A stretch of DNA of 54,741 nt from Streptomyces albus subsp. albus (GCF_000719865.1 NZ_JOID01000035.1:1-54741); one strand, 5' to 3'. Shown: positions 33,203 through 42,982, counted from the first letter of the stretch. Notes: a model not told the origin generated them from the letters alone. Numbers and translations are program-made.

Positions 33203-34338
33203 CCATCCCCGCCACACTCCCGGACGCGAGCCGCAACGCCAGCCCGATGCTGTACGGGCCGGAGGCCGACGCGGTCGCCCACGTGCTGCACAGCGGCCAG
33301 TACGGGCACACCGAGGTCACCGAGCACTTCGAACACGAGATTGCCCGCTTCCTCGGCGTGCCCGACGCGGTCGCGGTCGCCTCCGGCACGGCCGCGCTGC
33401 ACATCGCTCTCCTGGCCGCCGGGATCGGCCCGGGCGACGAGGTGATCGTGCCGTCGATGACGTTCTGCGCGACCGTCCAGGCGATCACCGCATGCGGCGC
33501 CCATCCCCGCTTCGTCGACGTCGACCCCGCCACGCTGTGCGTCACCGCCGGGCACATGAGGGACGCACTCACCCCGGCCACGCGCGCGGTCGTGCCCGTG
33601 CTTTACGGCGGCCGCACCGTCAATCTGTCCGGCATCCACACCGAGCTCGCCGGGCGTGGCATCCAGGTCGTCCAGGACGCCGCGCACGCCTTCGGCTCCC
33701 GCGCCGGCGCCGGGCGGGTCGGCGCGGACCAGCGGGCCACCACGTGTTTCAGCTTCGGCCCGATCAAAAACCTCACCTGCGGCCAGGGCGGCATGATCAT
33801 TCCGCGCACCCCGGAAGAAGCCGAGACAGCCCGTACCCTGCGCATGCTCGGGGTGGCCCAGACGGCGGCCGAGCGCGCCGCCGCCACCTCCTACACTGTG
33901 GCCGGCTTCGGCCTGCGCTACCAGATGCCCGCGATCAACGCGGCGATCGGGCGGGTCCAGCTCGCCCACTTCGCCACCGCGGAAAGTGTCCGCAAGAAAC
34001 TGTGGGCCGCCTACCAGGCCGCCCTGGCGGGCCTGGACGGCGTCACCCTGGTGGACGTGGACGCTGAACAGTGCGTGCCGTCCCTGTGCGTGGTCCGCGT
34101 CCCGGCCCGCGACCGCGTTTTCGCGTTCCTGCGCGCCCGGGGCGTCGGCGTCGGGGTGCACTACCCGCCCAACCACCTGCAGCCCGCCTTCGCACGCTGG
34201 CACCGCGACCTTCCCGTGACCGAGGCGCTCGGCGGCCAGATCCTCACCCTGCCCTTCCACCCGCACCTCACCGAGCAGCACGTGCGGCACGTCGCCGCGC
34301 TGCTCGGGCAGGCCCTCGCCGCCGGGGGACGGCCGTGA
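33199..34338 (+). CDS. DegT/DnrJ/EryC1/StrS aminotransferase
   Basis: A 379-residue PLP sugar aminotransferase. Asp160 (V-V-Q-D-A-A-H-A-F-G) contacts the pyridine nitrogen and Lys190 in F-S-F-G-P-I-K-N-L forms the aldimine. A-S-G-T-A-A-L-H binds the phosphate. It should aminate the keto sugar produced by the dehydratase, usually with Glu or Gln as donor. ATG 33199 overlaps the ATP-grasp stop by four bases. The catalytic set is complete, so it is not one of the inactive or dehydratase-type members that lack the lysine. Confidence 0.92.
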   Translation: MTIPATLPDASRNASPMLYGPEADAVAHVLHSGQYGHTEVTEHFEHEIARFLGVPDAVAVASGTAALHIALLAAGIGPGDEVIVPSMTFCATVQAITACGAHPRFVDVDPATLCVTAGHMRDALTPATRAVVPVLYGGRTVNLSGIHTELAGRGIQVVQDAAHAFGSRAGAGRVGADQRATTCFSFGPIKNLTCGQGGMIIPRTPEEAETARTLRMLGVAQTAAERAAATSYTVAGFGLRYQMPAINAAIGRVQLAHFATAESVRKKLWAAYQAALAGLDGVTLVDVDAEQCVPSLCVVRVPARDRVFAFLRARGVGVGVHYPPNHLQPAFARWHRDLPVTEALGGQILTLPFHPHLTEQHVRHVAALLGQALAAGGRP

Positions 34339-34778
34339 CCGGCCCCGGCACCGCCCGGCCGAGGCGGATTCTGGCGGTCTGCCTGGGCAATCACTGCCGG
34401 TCCCCGCTCGCTGCCGCCGTCCTGGCCCGCCTTGGTGGTAGCGCGGTCGAGGCGCGTTCGGCCGGCATCCGCGACAAGTGGGCGGGCCGGCCCGCCCACC
34501 CCGCGATGATCGCGGCGGCGGCCGCACGCGGCTACGACCTCACCGGCCACCGCGGCGTCCACCTGAGCCCCGACATGCTGGACTGGGCGGACGTGGTCCT
34601 GGCGATGGACCACGCCAACCACGCGTCGCTGCACCAACTCGCCGACCTTCGCGCCTTCCGCAAGGTGGCGCTCTACCTCGGCAACCGCGACGTCCCCGAC
34701 CCCTTCGGGCAGGATGAGGCGGCGTTCGCCGCCTGCGCAGGGATCATCGAGGCCGGGGCCGCACGGCACCTTCCCTGA
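34335..34778 (+). CDS. Low-molecular-weight protein-tyrosine-phosphatase family protein
   Basis: A 147-residue LMW-PTP. The P-loop is C16-L-G-N-H-C-R22-S, matching CX5R with the usual second Cys, and the general-acid Asp is in V-P-D-P-F-G. GTG 34335 overlaps the aminotransferase stop by four bases, making it the last gene of the operon. No tyrosine kinase is encoded nearby. The two options are dephosphorylation of a protein, as in exopolysaccharide loci, or of a pathway intermediate. Confidence 0.9.
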   Translation: MTGPGTARPRRILAVCLGNHCRSPLAAAVLARLGGSAVEARSAGIRDKWAGRPAHPAMIAAAAARGYDLTGHRGVHLSPDMLDWADVVLAMDHANHASLHQLADLRAFRKVALYLGNRDVPDPFGQDEAAFAACAGIIEAGAARHLP

Positions 34779-34781
34779 GCG

Positions 34782-35966
34782 CTACGCGGCGGCTTCCAGG
34801 ACGACGTCCACCAGCCGCTCGGCCGCGTCCGGACAGCCATGCGCCCGCGCAGCCCGGGCCATGGCCGTCCGCTCCGCCCGGTTGGCGAGCAGCGGTCCGA
34901 GCGCGCCCTGCAGGCCCTGCGCGCTCACCTCACCGAGCAGGGCGACCGCGGCCCCGGCCTCAGCCAAGTGCCGGGCGTTGTGCGCCTGCTCGCCGCCCGC
35001 GGAGGACGCCAGCGGGATCAGGACAGCGGCCTTGCCCAGCGCCGTCAACTCCGCCAGGGTGCCCGCGCCGCTGCGGGAGACCACCACGTCCGCCAGCGCG
35101 AGCACGTCCGGCAACTCCGACCCGACGAACCCGGCCAGCAGGTACCGGGCCGCCAACTCTTCGGGGAGGCCGGCGGCGGCCTCGCGCAGCGGCTCCACGT
35201 TGGCCGGCCCGCACTGGTGGATCACATTCGCCTGCGTCAGCAGCCACGGCAGTACGCCGCCGACCACTCCGTTGATCTGCTGGGAGCCCTGCGCGCCGCC
35301 GGTGACGTAGACGGTCGGCAGCGCGCGGTCGAATCCGTGCAGCCCCAGGGTCTCAACCGCTTTGTCGGGCTGCCCGGCCAGCACTTCGGGCCGCACCGGG
35401 TTGCCTGTGACCACCGCAGCGGAGCGGGCAGGCTCCGGCAGGAGCGCCAGCGTCGACTCCGAGGAGACGGCGAACCGGGTCGCGGCCCGGGCAAGCGCCC
35501 GGTTGGCCAGGCCCAGCCGGACCGTCTGCTCGTGGACCACCAGCGGACGCCGGCACATCTTTGCCGCCAAGCCCAGCGGCACGGCGACGTAGCCGCCGGT
35601 GGCCAGCACCACGTCCGGGCGGAATTCGGAGACAATCGCGCGGGCTTGGGCGACGCCCAGCGGCACCCGGCCCATGTCCTTCATGTTCGCCGGCGAGACG
35701 AGCTTGAGCGGGTTGCTGGAGCGGCGCACCTTACCGGTGGCCACCGCCCGGAACTCGATCCCCTCACTCACCGCGACACGCTCCTCCAGACCGCCGGCCG
35801 TGCCCACCCACAGCACTTCCAACGCCCTTCCGCCGGCCGCCAGCCTCGCCCGCAGGCTCCGGACCGCGGTCAGCGCGGGATAGGTGTGACCACCCGTCCC
35901 GCCGCCGGTGACGATCAGCCGGAACGGCCGCCCCGCGCTGAGCGGAGGGTTGACGTCACTGCTCAC
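34782..35966 (-). CDS. MurG-like GT28 glycosyltransferase
   Basis: A 394-residue GT-B glycosyltransferase close to MurG. The N-terminal G-G-T-G-G-H-T-Y-P-A-L is the lipid/acceptor glycine loop, ATGGYVAVPLGLAAKM and VVHEQTVRLGLANR are MurG hallmarks, and the C-terminal GGAQGSQQIN and SRSGAGTLAELTALGKAAVL bind the UDP-sugar. GTG 35966 has GGGAG upstream. It is not in a dcw division cluster (no murD, ftsW or murC nearby), so it is a paralogue serving the accessory locus. It converges on the aminosugar operon with three bases between the two stop codons. Confidence 0.9.
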   Translation of the reverse strand: MSSDVNPPLSAGRPFRLIVTGGGTGGHTYPALTAVRSLRARLAAGGRALEVLWVGTAGGLEERVAVSEGIEFRAVATGKVRRSSNPLKLVSPANMKDMGRVPLGVAQARAIVSEFRPDVVLATGGYVAVPLGLAAKMCRRPLVVHEQTVRLGLANRALARAATRFAVSSESTLALLPEPARSAAVVTGNPVRPEVLAGQPDKAVETLGLHGFDRALPTVYVTGGAQGSQQINGVVGGVLPWLLTQANVIHQCGPANVEPLREAAAGLPEELAARYLLAGFVGSELPDVLALADVVVSRSGAGTLAELTALGKAAVLIPLASSAGGEQAHNARHLAEAGAAVALLGEVSAQGLQGALGPLLANRAERTAMARAARAHGCPDAAERLVDVVLEAAA

Positions 35967-35991
35967 GAACAAGCTCCCGCTTCTCGAACGC

Positions 35992-36010
35992 CCTCGGCGC
36001 GGCGCCGAGG
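35992..36010. repeat. 19-bp palindrome upstream of the MurG-like gene
   Basis: CCTCGGCGC and GCGCCGAGG are exact complements around a single G. The element lies 26 bases upstream of the start, within the promoter or 5' untranslated region. Confidence 0.55.
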
Positions 36011-36025
36011 TGAGGTGCCGTGCGA

Positions 36026-36036
36026 TGTGAGTCACA
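36026..36036. promoter_or_regulatory. TGTGA-G-TCACA palindrome upstream of the MurG-like gene
   Basis: A perfect 11-base palindrome, 60 bases upstream of the MurG-like start. The half-sites resemble CRP-type TGTGA, but the one-base spacing is wrong for CRP. Candidate operator only. Confidence 0.35.
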
Positions 36037-36088
36037 GTAGCCGCCCCCGCCCGGCTCCGGTGCGTTTCACTACTTCGCCGCCAAAGGA

Positions 36089-36119
36089 CCGGTCCCGGCC
36101 CGAAAGGGACCGGGACCGG
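36089..36119 (-). terminator. Terminator after asd
   Basis: CCGGTCCCGG-CCC pairs with GGG-A-CCGGGACCGG around a GAAA tetraloop, with one bulged A. It lies 39 bases after the asd stop and marks the right edge of the accessory region. Confidence 0.8.
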
Positions 36120-36157
36120 CCCAGCAGGGGTCACCCGCCGGGATCAGCTCGCCGGGA

Positions 36158-37264
<1,107 letters not shown>

Positions 37265-37272
37265 TCAGGCCG

Positions 37273-40200
37273 CTACGGAAGGACCTTTCCGATCTTGACG
37301 CTGCCCTTGCCGGTGACCGTGCCGTGGGCGTTCAGCAGGCTGACCTCGCCGAAGAACTCACGGCCCTCCGGAGCCGCGCCGTTCACCACGACCTCGGCTC
37401 CCACCTGCCCGGATGCGCCGTTGCCGAGCTTGACGACCGCCGATTCGTCCACGGTCACCTCGCCGAGCGAGGAGGCGTAGAACACATCGAGGTAGTCGTA
37501 CTCGGTGGTGCCCGCGGGCACCGAGTAACCGTCCACCACCACGGTGTACGTGCCGGCGGCCGGCTCGACCAGCGACACCGACTCCTCGGAGTCGCCGTCC
37601 GCGTCGGAGTCCACGAGCGCGCCGTCCTTGTAGACCGAGAGGTCCAGGTCGGCACCGTTGTCGGAGGGCGAGCCGATGCTCACGTCCAGCCGGGAGACGC
37701 CCTCGGGCACCTCGACGGTGGTCTCCTGCGAGGCGCCGTCGCCGATGGACGGGCGCGCGCTCTTGGCCGAGCCCAGCTCGCCGCCCCTCAGCTTGCCCTC
37801 GATGGCGGCGAAGCCGTTGGTGACCTTCCAGTCCACCGCGGCCGGGGTGCCGGTCTCGGCCTCGTCGATGGTCCGCACGGCCGGGTCGAAGACGGTGCCG
37901 AGCGCCGTCGTCGTCACCGTGTACGGGTTGTCCAGCAGCGGCGACGTGCGCCGCGACTCGACCTCGATCTCCCACACACCCGGCATCGGGTCGGCGTAGC
38001 CGCGCCGCTCCGGGTCACAGGTGTTGTTGGGGTTGTTGTAGTCCGGGTAGCAGTTGATGGTGCTGCTCGGGTCGACCGGCACGCCGTACGGGTTGATGGC
38101 GATCCACCGGGTCTGGCTGCCGTCCTTCAGTCCGTCCATCCGGACCTCGAGGCTCTTGGCGCCCTCCGGCACGGTGACGAAGTACGAGGTGTTCCGGTTC
38201 CGCTCGGCGGTGCCGGACTTCTTCACCGCGTACGACGGGGCGGCCAGCTCATCGGCGACCACGACGCTCGTCATGATCTGGTGGTCGGTGCCCCTGGTGC
38301 GCCGGTCGTCCAGCTCCAGGACGGCGCTGTGGAAGCCGGCGGTACGGGCCTTCGCCCGGACCTTGACGGTGACCGGCTTGTTGAGCGGCAGGTTGACGGT
38401 GTCATAGCCCGCGAGGGAGAAGGTGCCGTCGTTGTTCGCCCAGTTCAGCTCGTGCCGGACGGGGCCGGACGGACCGCTGGTGCGGGTGATCGTGACGTCG
38501 TACGTCCGGGACTGGCGGACCTTGAGGCCGCCCTCGCGGTCGTAGACGCCGGTGCCGCGGTGCGGGGTCTTCAGGTAGCCGGAGAGCGCGGTGTCCACCG
38601 GGGCGGAGACCGTGTACGCGTGGGCGCCGGCGCCGTTGCGGATCGCCGACCAGGCGTCCACCACGTCCATGAGCCCGGCGCCCTGCTCGTACGCCTGGAA
38701 GCCCTTGATGCGGTGGGCCGTGCTGGTCAGCGCGGTGCGCAACTTCGCCGGGGTGAGGTCGATCTTCTTCTGCTTCGCGGCGGACAGCAGCAGCGCGGAG
38801 GCGCCGGCGGCCTGCGGGGAGGCCATCGACGTGCCCTGCAGCATGCCGTAGCCGGGCGGCAGCTCGTAGCCGGCCTCGGCGACCGGCTGGCCGGGCTGCC
38901 AGCTCGGGACGGTGTTGATGGAGGCGCCGGGCGCGGCGAGGGTCGGGGTGAAGCCGCCGTCCTCGCGCGGGCCGCGGGAGGAGAACGGCATCATCGAGTA
39001 GCGGGTCCGCATGACGGAGCCGTAGTTCGCCGCCCAGGTCTCGCGGGAGGCGGAGGCGCCGACGCTGATCACCTTGTCGGCGAGCGAGGGGTCGCCGATG
39101 GTGTTGGCGCCCGGCCCGCTGTTGCCGGCGGAGATGACGAGCTGCACGCCGTAGGTGTCGATGAGCCGGGTGTACAGCTCGGAACGGGCGTTGTTGCCGT
39201 CGTTCAGCGGGGGCAGACCGCCGATGGACATGTTGACGATGTCGACGCCGCGGTTGACGACGAGGTCGATCATGCCCTCGGTGAGCGCGACGTTGGTGCA
39301 GCCGCCGGACCAGGTGCAGGCGCGCGAGGAGACGAGCTTCGCGCCGGGGGCGGCGCCGTCCATCTTCCCGCCGAAGAGGCCGTTGGCGGCGGTGATGCCC
39401 GCGACGTGCGTGCCGTGGGAGCCCTCGACGACACCGATGTTGACGAAGTCGGCCGTCTTGCCGGTCCAGTCGCCGCCGTACGGGTCCATCGGCACGTCCT
39501 TGCGGATCTCCACCACGAAGGGGATCCGCTCGGCGATCGCCGTGTCCGGGTCGTCGGTGCCGAAGTAGCCGACGTCGAAGCCGTCCTTGTACGGCTTCAT
39601 CGCCTCCTGGTCGCCGAAGTCGCCGTCGTCGTCGAGGTCGACGCGGACGGTGCCGTCGGCCGGGTCGTACAGCACGCCCCAGGTGTCGGTGGTGTCGCCG
39701 TCCCGGTTGAGGTCGCCCGCCATGTCACCGCCGGTGGTGGCGGACTCGGCGAAGCGGCTGACGCGGTACGAGCCCTCGGGCGCGGTCCAGGTGCGGCCGG
39801 CGTAGGCGAAGGTCGGCCCGGAGACGTCCTGGACCATGGGGCGCCAGGTGCCGTCGCCGTCCACGATCGGGTCGGTCGCCGTCACCCAGTCGGTGATCTT
39901 GCGCTCGCCGGTGGTGGTCTTCTGCAGGGCTGAGTGCCCGAGGTCCACGCCGGAGTCGAGGATGCCGATGGTGATGCCCCGGCCGTCCGCCTTCGGGTTC
40001 TTCTTCACGAAGTCGACGGCGCCCGTCTCGTGGGACGGCTGGTACGGGTTCTTCGCCGGGGTGTTCTCGTCCGGGCCGTCGTACGAGCCGGTGGGGCCGG
40101 TTTTGGCGCCCTTCGCGCGGTCGCCCTTCGGCGTCGGGTCCGGCAGCTTGATCTCCTGGCGGAGGTCGATGCCGTGCACGGAGGAGAGCTTCGCGGCCTT

Positions 40201-40581
40201 GGCGATGGCGGCGTCGGCGCGGCCGGTGGGCACGGTGGCCCGCACATAGCCGAGCTTGTCGTAGGTGCGGCCGACGGAGGTGCCCTTGACGGACTCCAGT
40301 TCGTCCACGGCCCGCTCGGTCGCCCCGGGGGCGGTGGCGAGCATCATCGTGATGTTCTTGTCGCCGTCGGACTTGGCCTCGGCGAGCAGTTCGGCGTCGG
40401 CCGAGCCGAGCTTGTCCGCCGAGGACTTCGCCGGGGCGGGGGAGGAGCCCGGGTCGCCGTCCGCCGCGAAGGCCGGGACGGGGCCGGCCGCGGCGAGCGC
40501 GGCCACCAGGCCCGCGGTGATCGCCGCGCGGGCCGCGCGTCTCGGGCCGGACGGCGGCTCGGGTATGGGAGAAGAAGGCAT
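37273..40581 (-). CDS. Secreted S8 subtilisin-family serine protease
   Basis: A 1102-residue multidomain protease. A twin-arginine-containing N-region and signal helix (AARAAITAGLVAALAAAGPV) end near P-A-F-A-A. An inhibitor-like prodomain (about 60-130) precedes the catalytic domain with Asp209 (G-I-L-D-S-G-V-D), His392 (H-G-T-H-V-A-G) and Ser585 (G-T-S-M-A-S-P). The spacing between Asp and His is enlarged by about 120 residues carrying Asp-rich calcium-site-like repeats (D-L-N-R-D-G-D). The C-terminus has beta domains including a pre-peptidase-type domain. ATG 40581 was chosen over a start 13 codons upstream because it opens the signal. Likely extracellular protein turnover. Confidence 0.93.
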   Translation of the reverse strand: MPSSPIPEPPSGPRRAARAAITAGLVAALAAAGPVPAFAADGDPGSSPAPAKSSADKLGSADAELLAEAKSDGDKNITMMLATAPGATERAVDELESVKGTSVGRTYDKLGYVRATVPTGRADAAIAKAAKLSSVHGIDLRQEIKLPDPTPKGDRAKGAKTGPTGSYDGPDENTPAKNPYQPSHETGAVDFVKKNPKADGRGITIGILDSGVDLGHSALQKTTTGERKITDWVTATDPIVDGDGTWRPMVQDVSGPTFAYAGRTWTAPEGSYRVSRFAESATTGGDMAGDLNRDGDTTDTWGVLYDPADGTVRVDLDDDGDFGDQEAMKPYKDGFDVGYFGTDDPDTAIAERIPFVVEIRKDVPMDPYGGDWTGKTADFVNIGVVEGSHGTHVAGITAANGLFGGKMDGAAPGAKLVSSRACTWSGGCTNVALTEGMIDLVVNRGVDIVNMSIGGLPPLNDGNNARSELYTRLIDTYGVQLVISAGNSGPGANTIGDPSLADKVISVGASASRETWAANYGSVMRTRYSMMPFSSRGPREDGGFTPTLAAPGASINTVPSWQPGQPVAEAGYELPPGYGMLQGTSMASPQAAGASALLLSAAKQKKIDLTPAKLRTALTSTAHRIKGFQAYEQGAGLMDVVDAWSAIRNGAGAHAYTVSAPVDTALSGYLKTPHRGTGVYDREGGLKVRQSRTYDVTITRTSGPSGPVRHELNWANNDGTFSLAGYDTVNLPLNKPVTVKVRAKARTAGFHSAVLELDDRRTRGTDHQIMTSVVVADELAAPSYAVKKSGTAERNRNTSYFVTVPEGAKSLEVRMDGLKDGSQTRWIAINPYGVPVDPSSTINCYPDYNNPNNTCDPERRGYADPMPGVWEIEVESRRTSPLLDNPYTVTTTALGTVFDPAVRTIDEAETGTPAAVDWKVTNGFAAIEGKLRGGELGSAKSARPSIGDGASQETTVEVPEGVSRLDVSIGSPSDNGADLDLSVYKDGALVDSDADGDSEESVSLVEPAAGTYTVVVDGYSVPAGTTEYDYLDVFYASSLGEVTVDESAVVKLGNGASGQVGAEVVVNGAAPEGREFFGEVSLLNAHGTVTGKGSVKIGKVLP

Positions 40582-40616
40582 GGCCACCCTTGTTCGGAAA
40601 TCGGATCCGGTTGACC

Positions 40617-40634
40617 GCACTTATATGTAAGTGC
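40617..40634. promoter_or_regulatory. Operator-like inverted repeat upstream of the S8 protease
   Basis: GCACTTA and TAAGTGC flank TATG in an unusually A/T-rich spot, 36 bases upstream of the protease start. Likely overlaps the promoter. The regulator is unknown. Confidence 0.5.
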
Positions 40635-40972
40635 GAGGAGTTTGGGGAGGGTTGAGCGACCGCTGAGCGGACGGTGGCGTATTTCCGCCACCGGTGATTC
40701 GGGGACGAAGCGGGTCCGACGTCTCAATTCGCCGGCCCCGGATGTTTGTTGACGACCGGATGAACACCGTTCGGCGACCACCGCGGAGGCTGCCCTTCCG
40801 CGCCGTTCGCCGGCCCGCCCCACCCGCGTCGGTGAACGCCCGGTGAGCGGCCGGGAACCCCCGGGGCCGAGGCGGATGACCGGTTCCCCTACCGGTGATC
40901 GATGTGCGGCGATGGGTGCCCGGCGTTCCGGTCTCGTTCAAACGCAGGCCACCCCCGGTGCCAAGCATCCGA

Positions 40973-40998
40973 GGGAGCGGGGGCGCGCCCCCGCTCCC
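40973..40998 (+). promoter_or_regulatory. 26-bp perfect palindrome in the phosphoesterase leader
   Basis: GGGAGCGGGGGCG at 40973-40985 is followed directly by its exact complement. It lies 33 bases before the start codon. As RNA it would form a very stable hairpin, a candidate attenuator or upstream terminator. Confidence 0.6.
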
Positions 40999-41031
40999 GC
41001 CGTGTCCGCGCGCAGCACCCGGGGAGCCCCC

Positions 41032-42780
41032 ATGTCCCGCACCGGATCGACCGACCCAGCAGCCCTCCACCGCCGTGCCCTGCTCGCCACCGTCGGCGCC
41101 GTCGGCGTCTCCGCCGGCCTCGGCGCGGCCCTCGGCTCCGGCGGCGGGCCGGCGGAGGCCGCGACCGCGCCGCCGCGCGCCCGCTCCGCCGGGCCCGCCG
41201 CCGCACCGTCCACCGCTCCGCCGGTCCGCGCCCGCGGCACCTCCGCACGGCACGGCACCACGCTCGACACGGTCGCCACCCCGCGCGGCGCCACGGGCTA
41301 CCGGCGGCTGGGGGAGGGCCCGGGCTGGCCGCGCGTCCTCCGTACCGAACTGGCGTCCGCCGGGAACGGCAGAGCGGAACGGCGCACCGCGCTCGCCTGC
41401 TTCGTCCAGTTCACGGATCTGCACATCGTCGACGTCCAGCACCCGCTGCGCTACGAGTATCTGCGCGCCTCGACCGCCAGCGCCTGGCGCCCGCAGGAGG
41501 CGCTCTCCGTCGCCGGCACCGTCTCGCTCATCGAACGCGTCAACGCACTCCCGGGCGGCCCCGCCACCGGCAGCCCGATCGCCTTCGTCATGACCACCGG
41601 GGACAACACCGACAACAACTCCCGCGCCGAACTGCAGTGGTTCCTCACCGCCATGAGCGGCGGCCGGATCATCCCCAACACCGGTGACGAACGCCGCTAC
41701 GAGGGCGTGCAGAACAGCGGCCTGCCGCTCTACTGGCAGCCGGAGGACGCCCTGCGCGACAGCGACAAGCAGCTCGGCTTCCCCCGGATCGACGGCTTCC
41801 TCCACGCCGCGATCCGCGAGGTCCGCAGCCCCGGTCTGCGCATGCCCTGGTACTCCACGGTCGGCAACCACGACACCCTGCCCGGCGGCGCCTACGCCCG
41901 CGGCGGCTTCTTCGCCGAGTTCGCCGTCGGCGGCCGCAAGCTGGAGAGCCTGTCCCCGGCCGAGGGCGCCGCCCTCTGGGCCAACGTCAGGAAGGCCGGT
42001 GACCCGGAGGGCCGCCGCTTCGAGGAACTGCTGCGCTCCCGCACCCGCGGTATGCGCCGGGTCACCCCCGACGAGCGCCGCGCCCCCTTCACGCCGCTCG
42101 AATACGTCACCGCGCACCTGGACCCGTGGCACACCGGGCCCGGCCCGCGCGGCCACGGCTACACCGCCGCCAACCTCGCCGAGGAACGCCTGTACTACTC
42201 CTTCCGCATCGCCGACGGCGTCCTCGGCATCAGCCTCGACAGCACCGACAACGGCGGCCACTACGAGGGCTCCCTCGGCACCGCCCAGCTCCGCTGGCTG
42301 GAGCGGACCCTCACCGAACACCGCGACGAGCACGTCCTGGTCTTCAGCCACCACACCGGCGCCACCATGCGCAATCTGCGCCCCGACCCGGCCCGGCCGG
42401 ACGAGAAGCGGCACGGCGGCGAGGAGCTGCTCGCCCTGCTCGGCCGCCACCGCAACGTCCTGGCCTGGATCAACGGCCACAGCCACAAGAACAACATCAC
42501 CCCGCGCGACGGCTTCTGGGAGATCTCCACCGCCTCGCACGTCGACTTCCCCCAGCTCGCCCGGGTGATCGAACTGGCGGACAACCACGACGGCACGCTC
42601 TCCCTCTTCACCACGCTGGTGGAATCGGCCGCTCCGTACCGCGCGGACCACTCCGACCTCTCCCAGACCGGACTGGCCTCCCTCTACCGCGAGCTGTCCC
42701 TCAACACCCCCGGCGCCCGCACCACGCTCTCGGGCGAGCCCGGGGACCGCAACACCGAACTGCTGCTCGCCCGCCGCTGA
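41032..42780 (+). CDS. Tat-exported metallophosphoesterase
   Basis: A 582-residue secreted phosphoesterase. The N-terminus H-R-R-A-L-L-A-T-V-G is a twin-arginine-type signal followed by an Ala/Gly-rich helix and an Ala/Pro linker. The calcineurin-like metal motifs are in order: F-T-D-L-H-I, T-T-G-D-N-T-D-N-N, V-G-N-H-D-T, F-S-H-H, G-H-S-H-K-N. It resembles the actinobacterial TIGR03767-type phosphoesterase group. ATG 41032 has GGGGAG upstream. Probably releases phosphate from extracellular esters; the substrate is unknown. Confidence 0.9.
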   Translation: MSRTGSTDPAALHRRALLATVGAVGVSAGLGAALGSGGGPAEAATAPPRARSAGPAAAPSTAPPVRARGTSARHGTTLDTVATPRGATGYRRLGEGPGWPRVLRTELASAGNGRAERRTALACFVQFTDLHIVDVQHPLRYEYLRASTASAWRPQEALSVAGTVSLIERVNALPGGPATGSPIAFVMTTGDNTDNNSRAELQWFLTAMSGGRIIPNTGDERRYEGVQNSGLPLYWQPEDALRDSDKQLGFPRIDGFLHAAIREVRSPGLRMPWYSTVGNHDTLPGGAYARGGFFAEFAVGGRKLESLSPAEGAALWANVRKAGDPEGRRFEELLRSRTRGMRRVTPDERRAPFTPLEYVTAHLDPWHTGPGPRGHGYTAANLAEERLYYSFRIADGVLGISLDSTDNGGHYEGSLGTAQLRWLERTLTEHRDEHVLVFSHHTGATMRNLRPDPARPDEKRHGGEELLALLGRHRNVLAWINGHSHKNNITPRDGFWEISTASHVDFPQLARVIELADNHDGTLSLFTTLVESAAPYRADHSDLSQTGLASLYRELSLNTPGARTTLSGEPGDRNTELLLARR

Positions 42781-42982
42781 CCTGTGCCGCCGGGCGGGGC
42801 GGGGCGCGGCCGACCGCGCCTCCGGCCGGAACGCGTCGCCAGGCGGCCGGAATCGGCCCCTCCGGAACCCGCGGCCGCCACGGGATCAACTCGCGGACCG
42901 GCGAAGGAGTCCTTCCCGGCGCGGCGGGGCCGCAGCACGGCGCGGTCCGTCGGAAGCAGGCAACGGAGGGAACGGGACTCTC

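Larger units (their letters stand above)
40582..41031. other. Divergent intergenic region between protease and phosphoesterase
   Basis: 450 bases without a credible gene. It holds an operator-like palindrome at 40617-40634, an A/T-richer stretch of about 150 bases (40620-40780) likely containing both promoters, and a 26-base perfect palindrome at 40973-40998 near the phosphoesterase start. Confidence 0.65.

Noticed and set aside
31164..34778. A complete dTDP-rhamnose pathway
   Set aside because: There is no thymidylyltransferase, epimerase or reductase gene. The aminotransferase and ATP-grasp point to a different product.
36026..36036. A CRP binding site upstream of the MurG-like gene
   Set aside because: The half-sites match TGTGA/TCACA but the spacer is one base instead of six, so a CRP dimer could not bind. 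Listed only as a generic palindrome.
27960..36060. The accessory cluster as a phage-defence island
   Set aside because: No nuclease, helicase, reverse transcriptase, abortive-infection or toxin gene is present. The enzymes are those of sugar biosynthesis.
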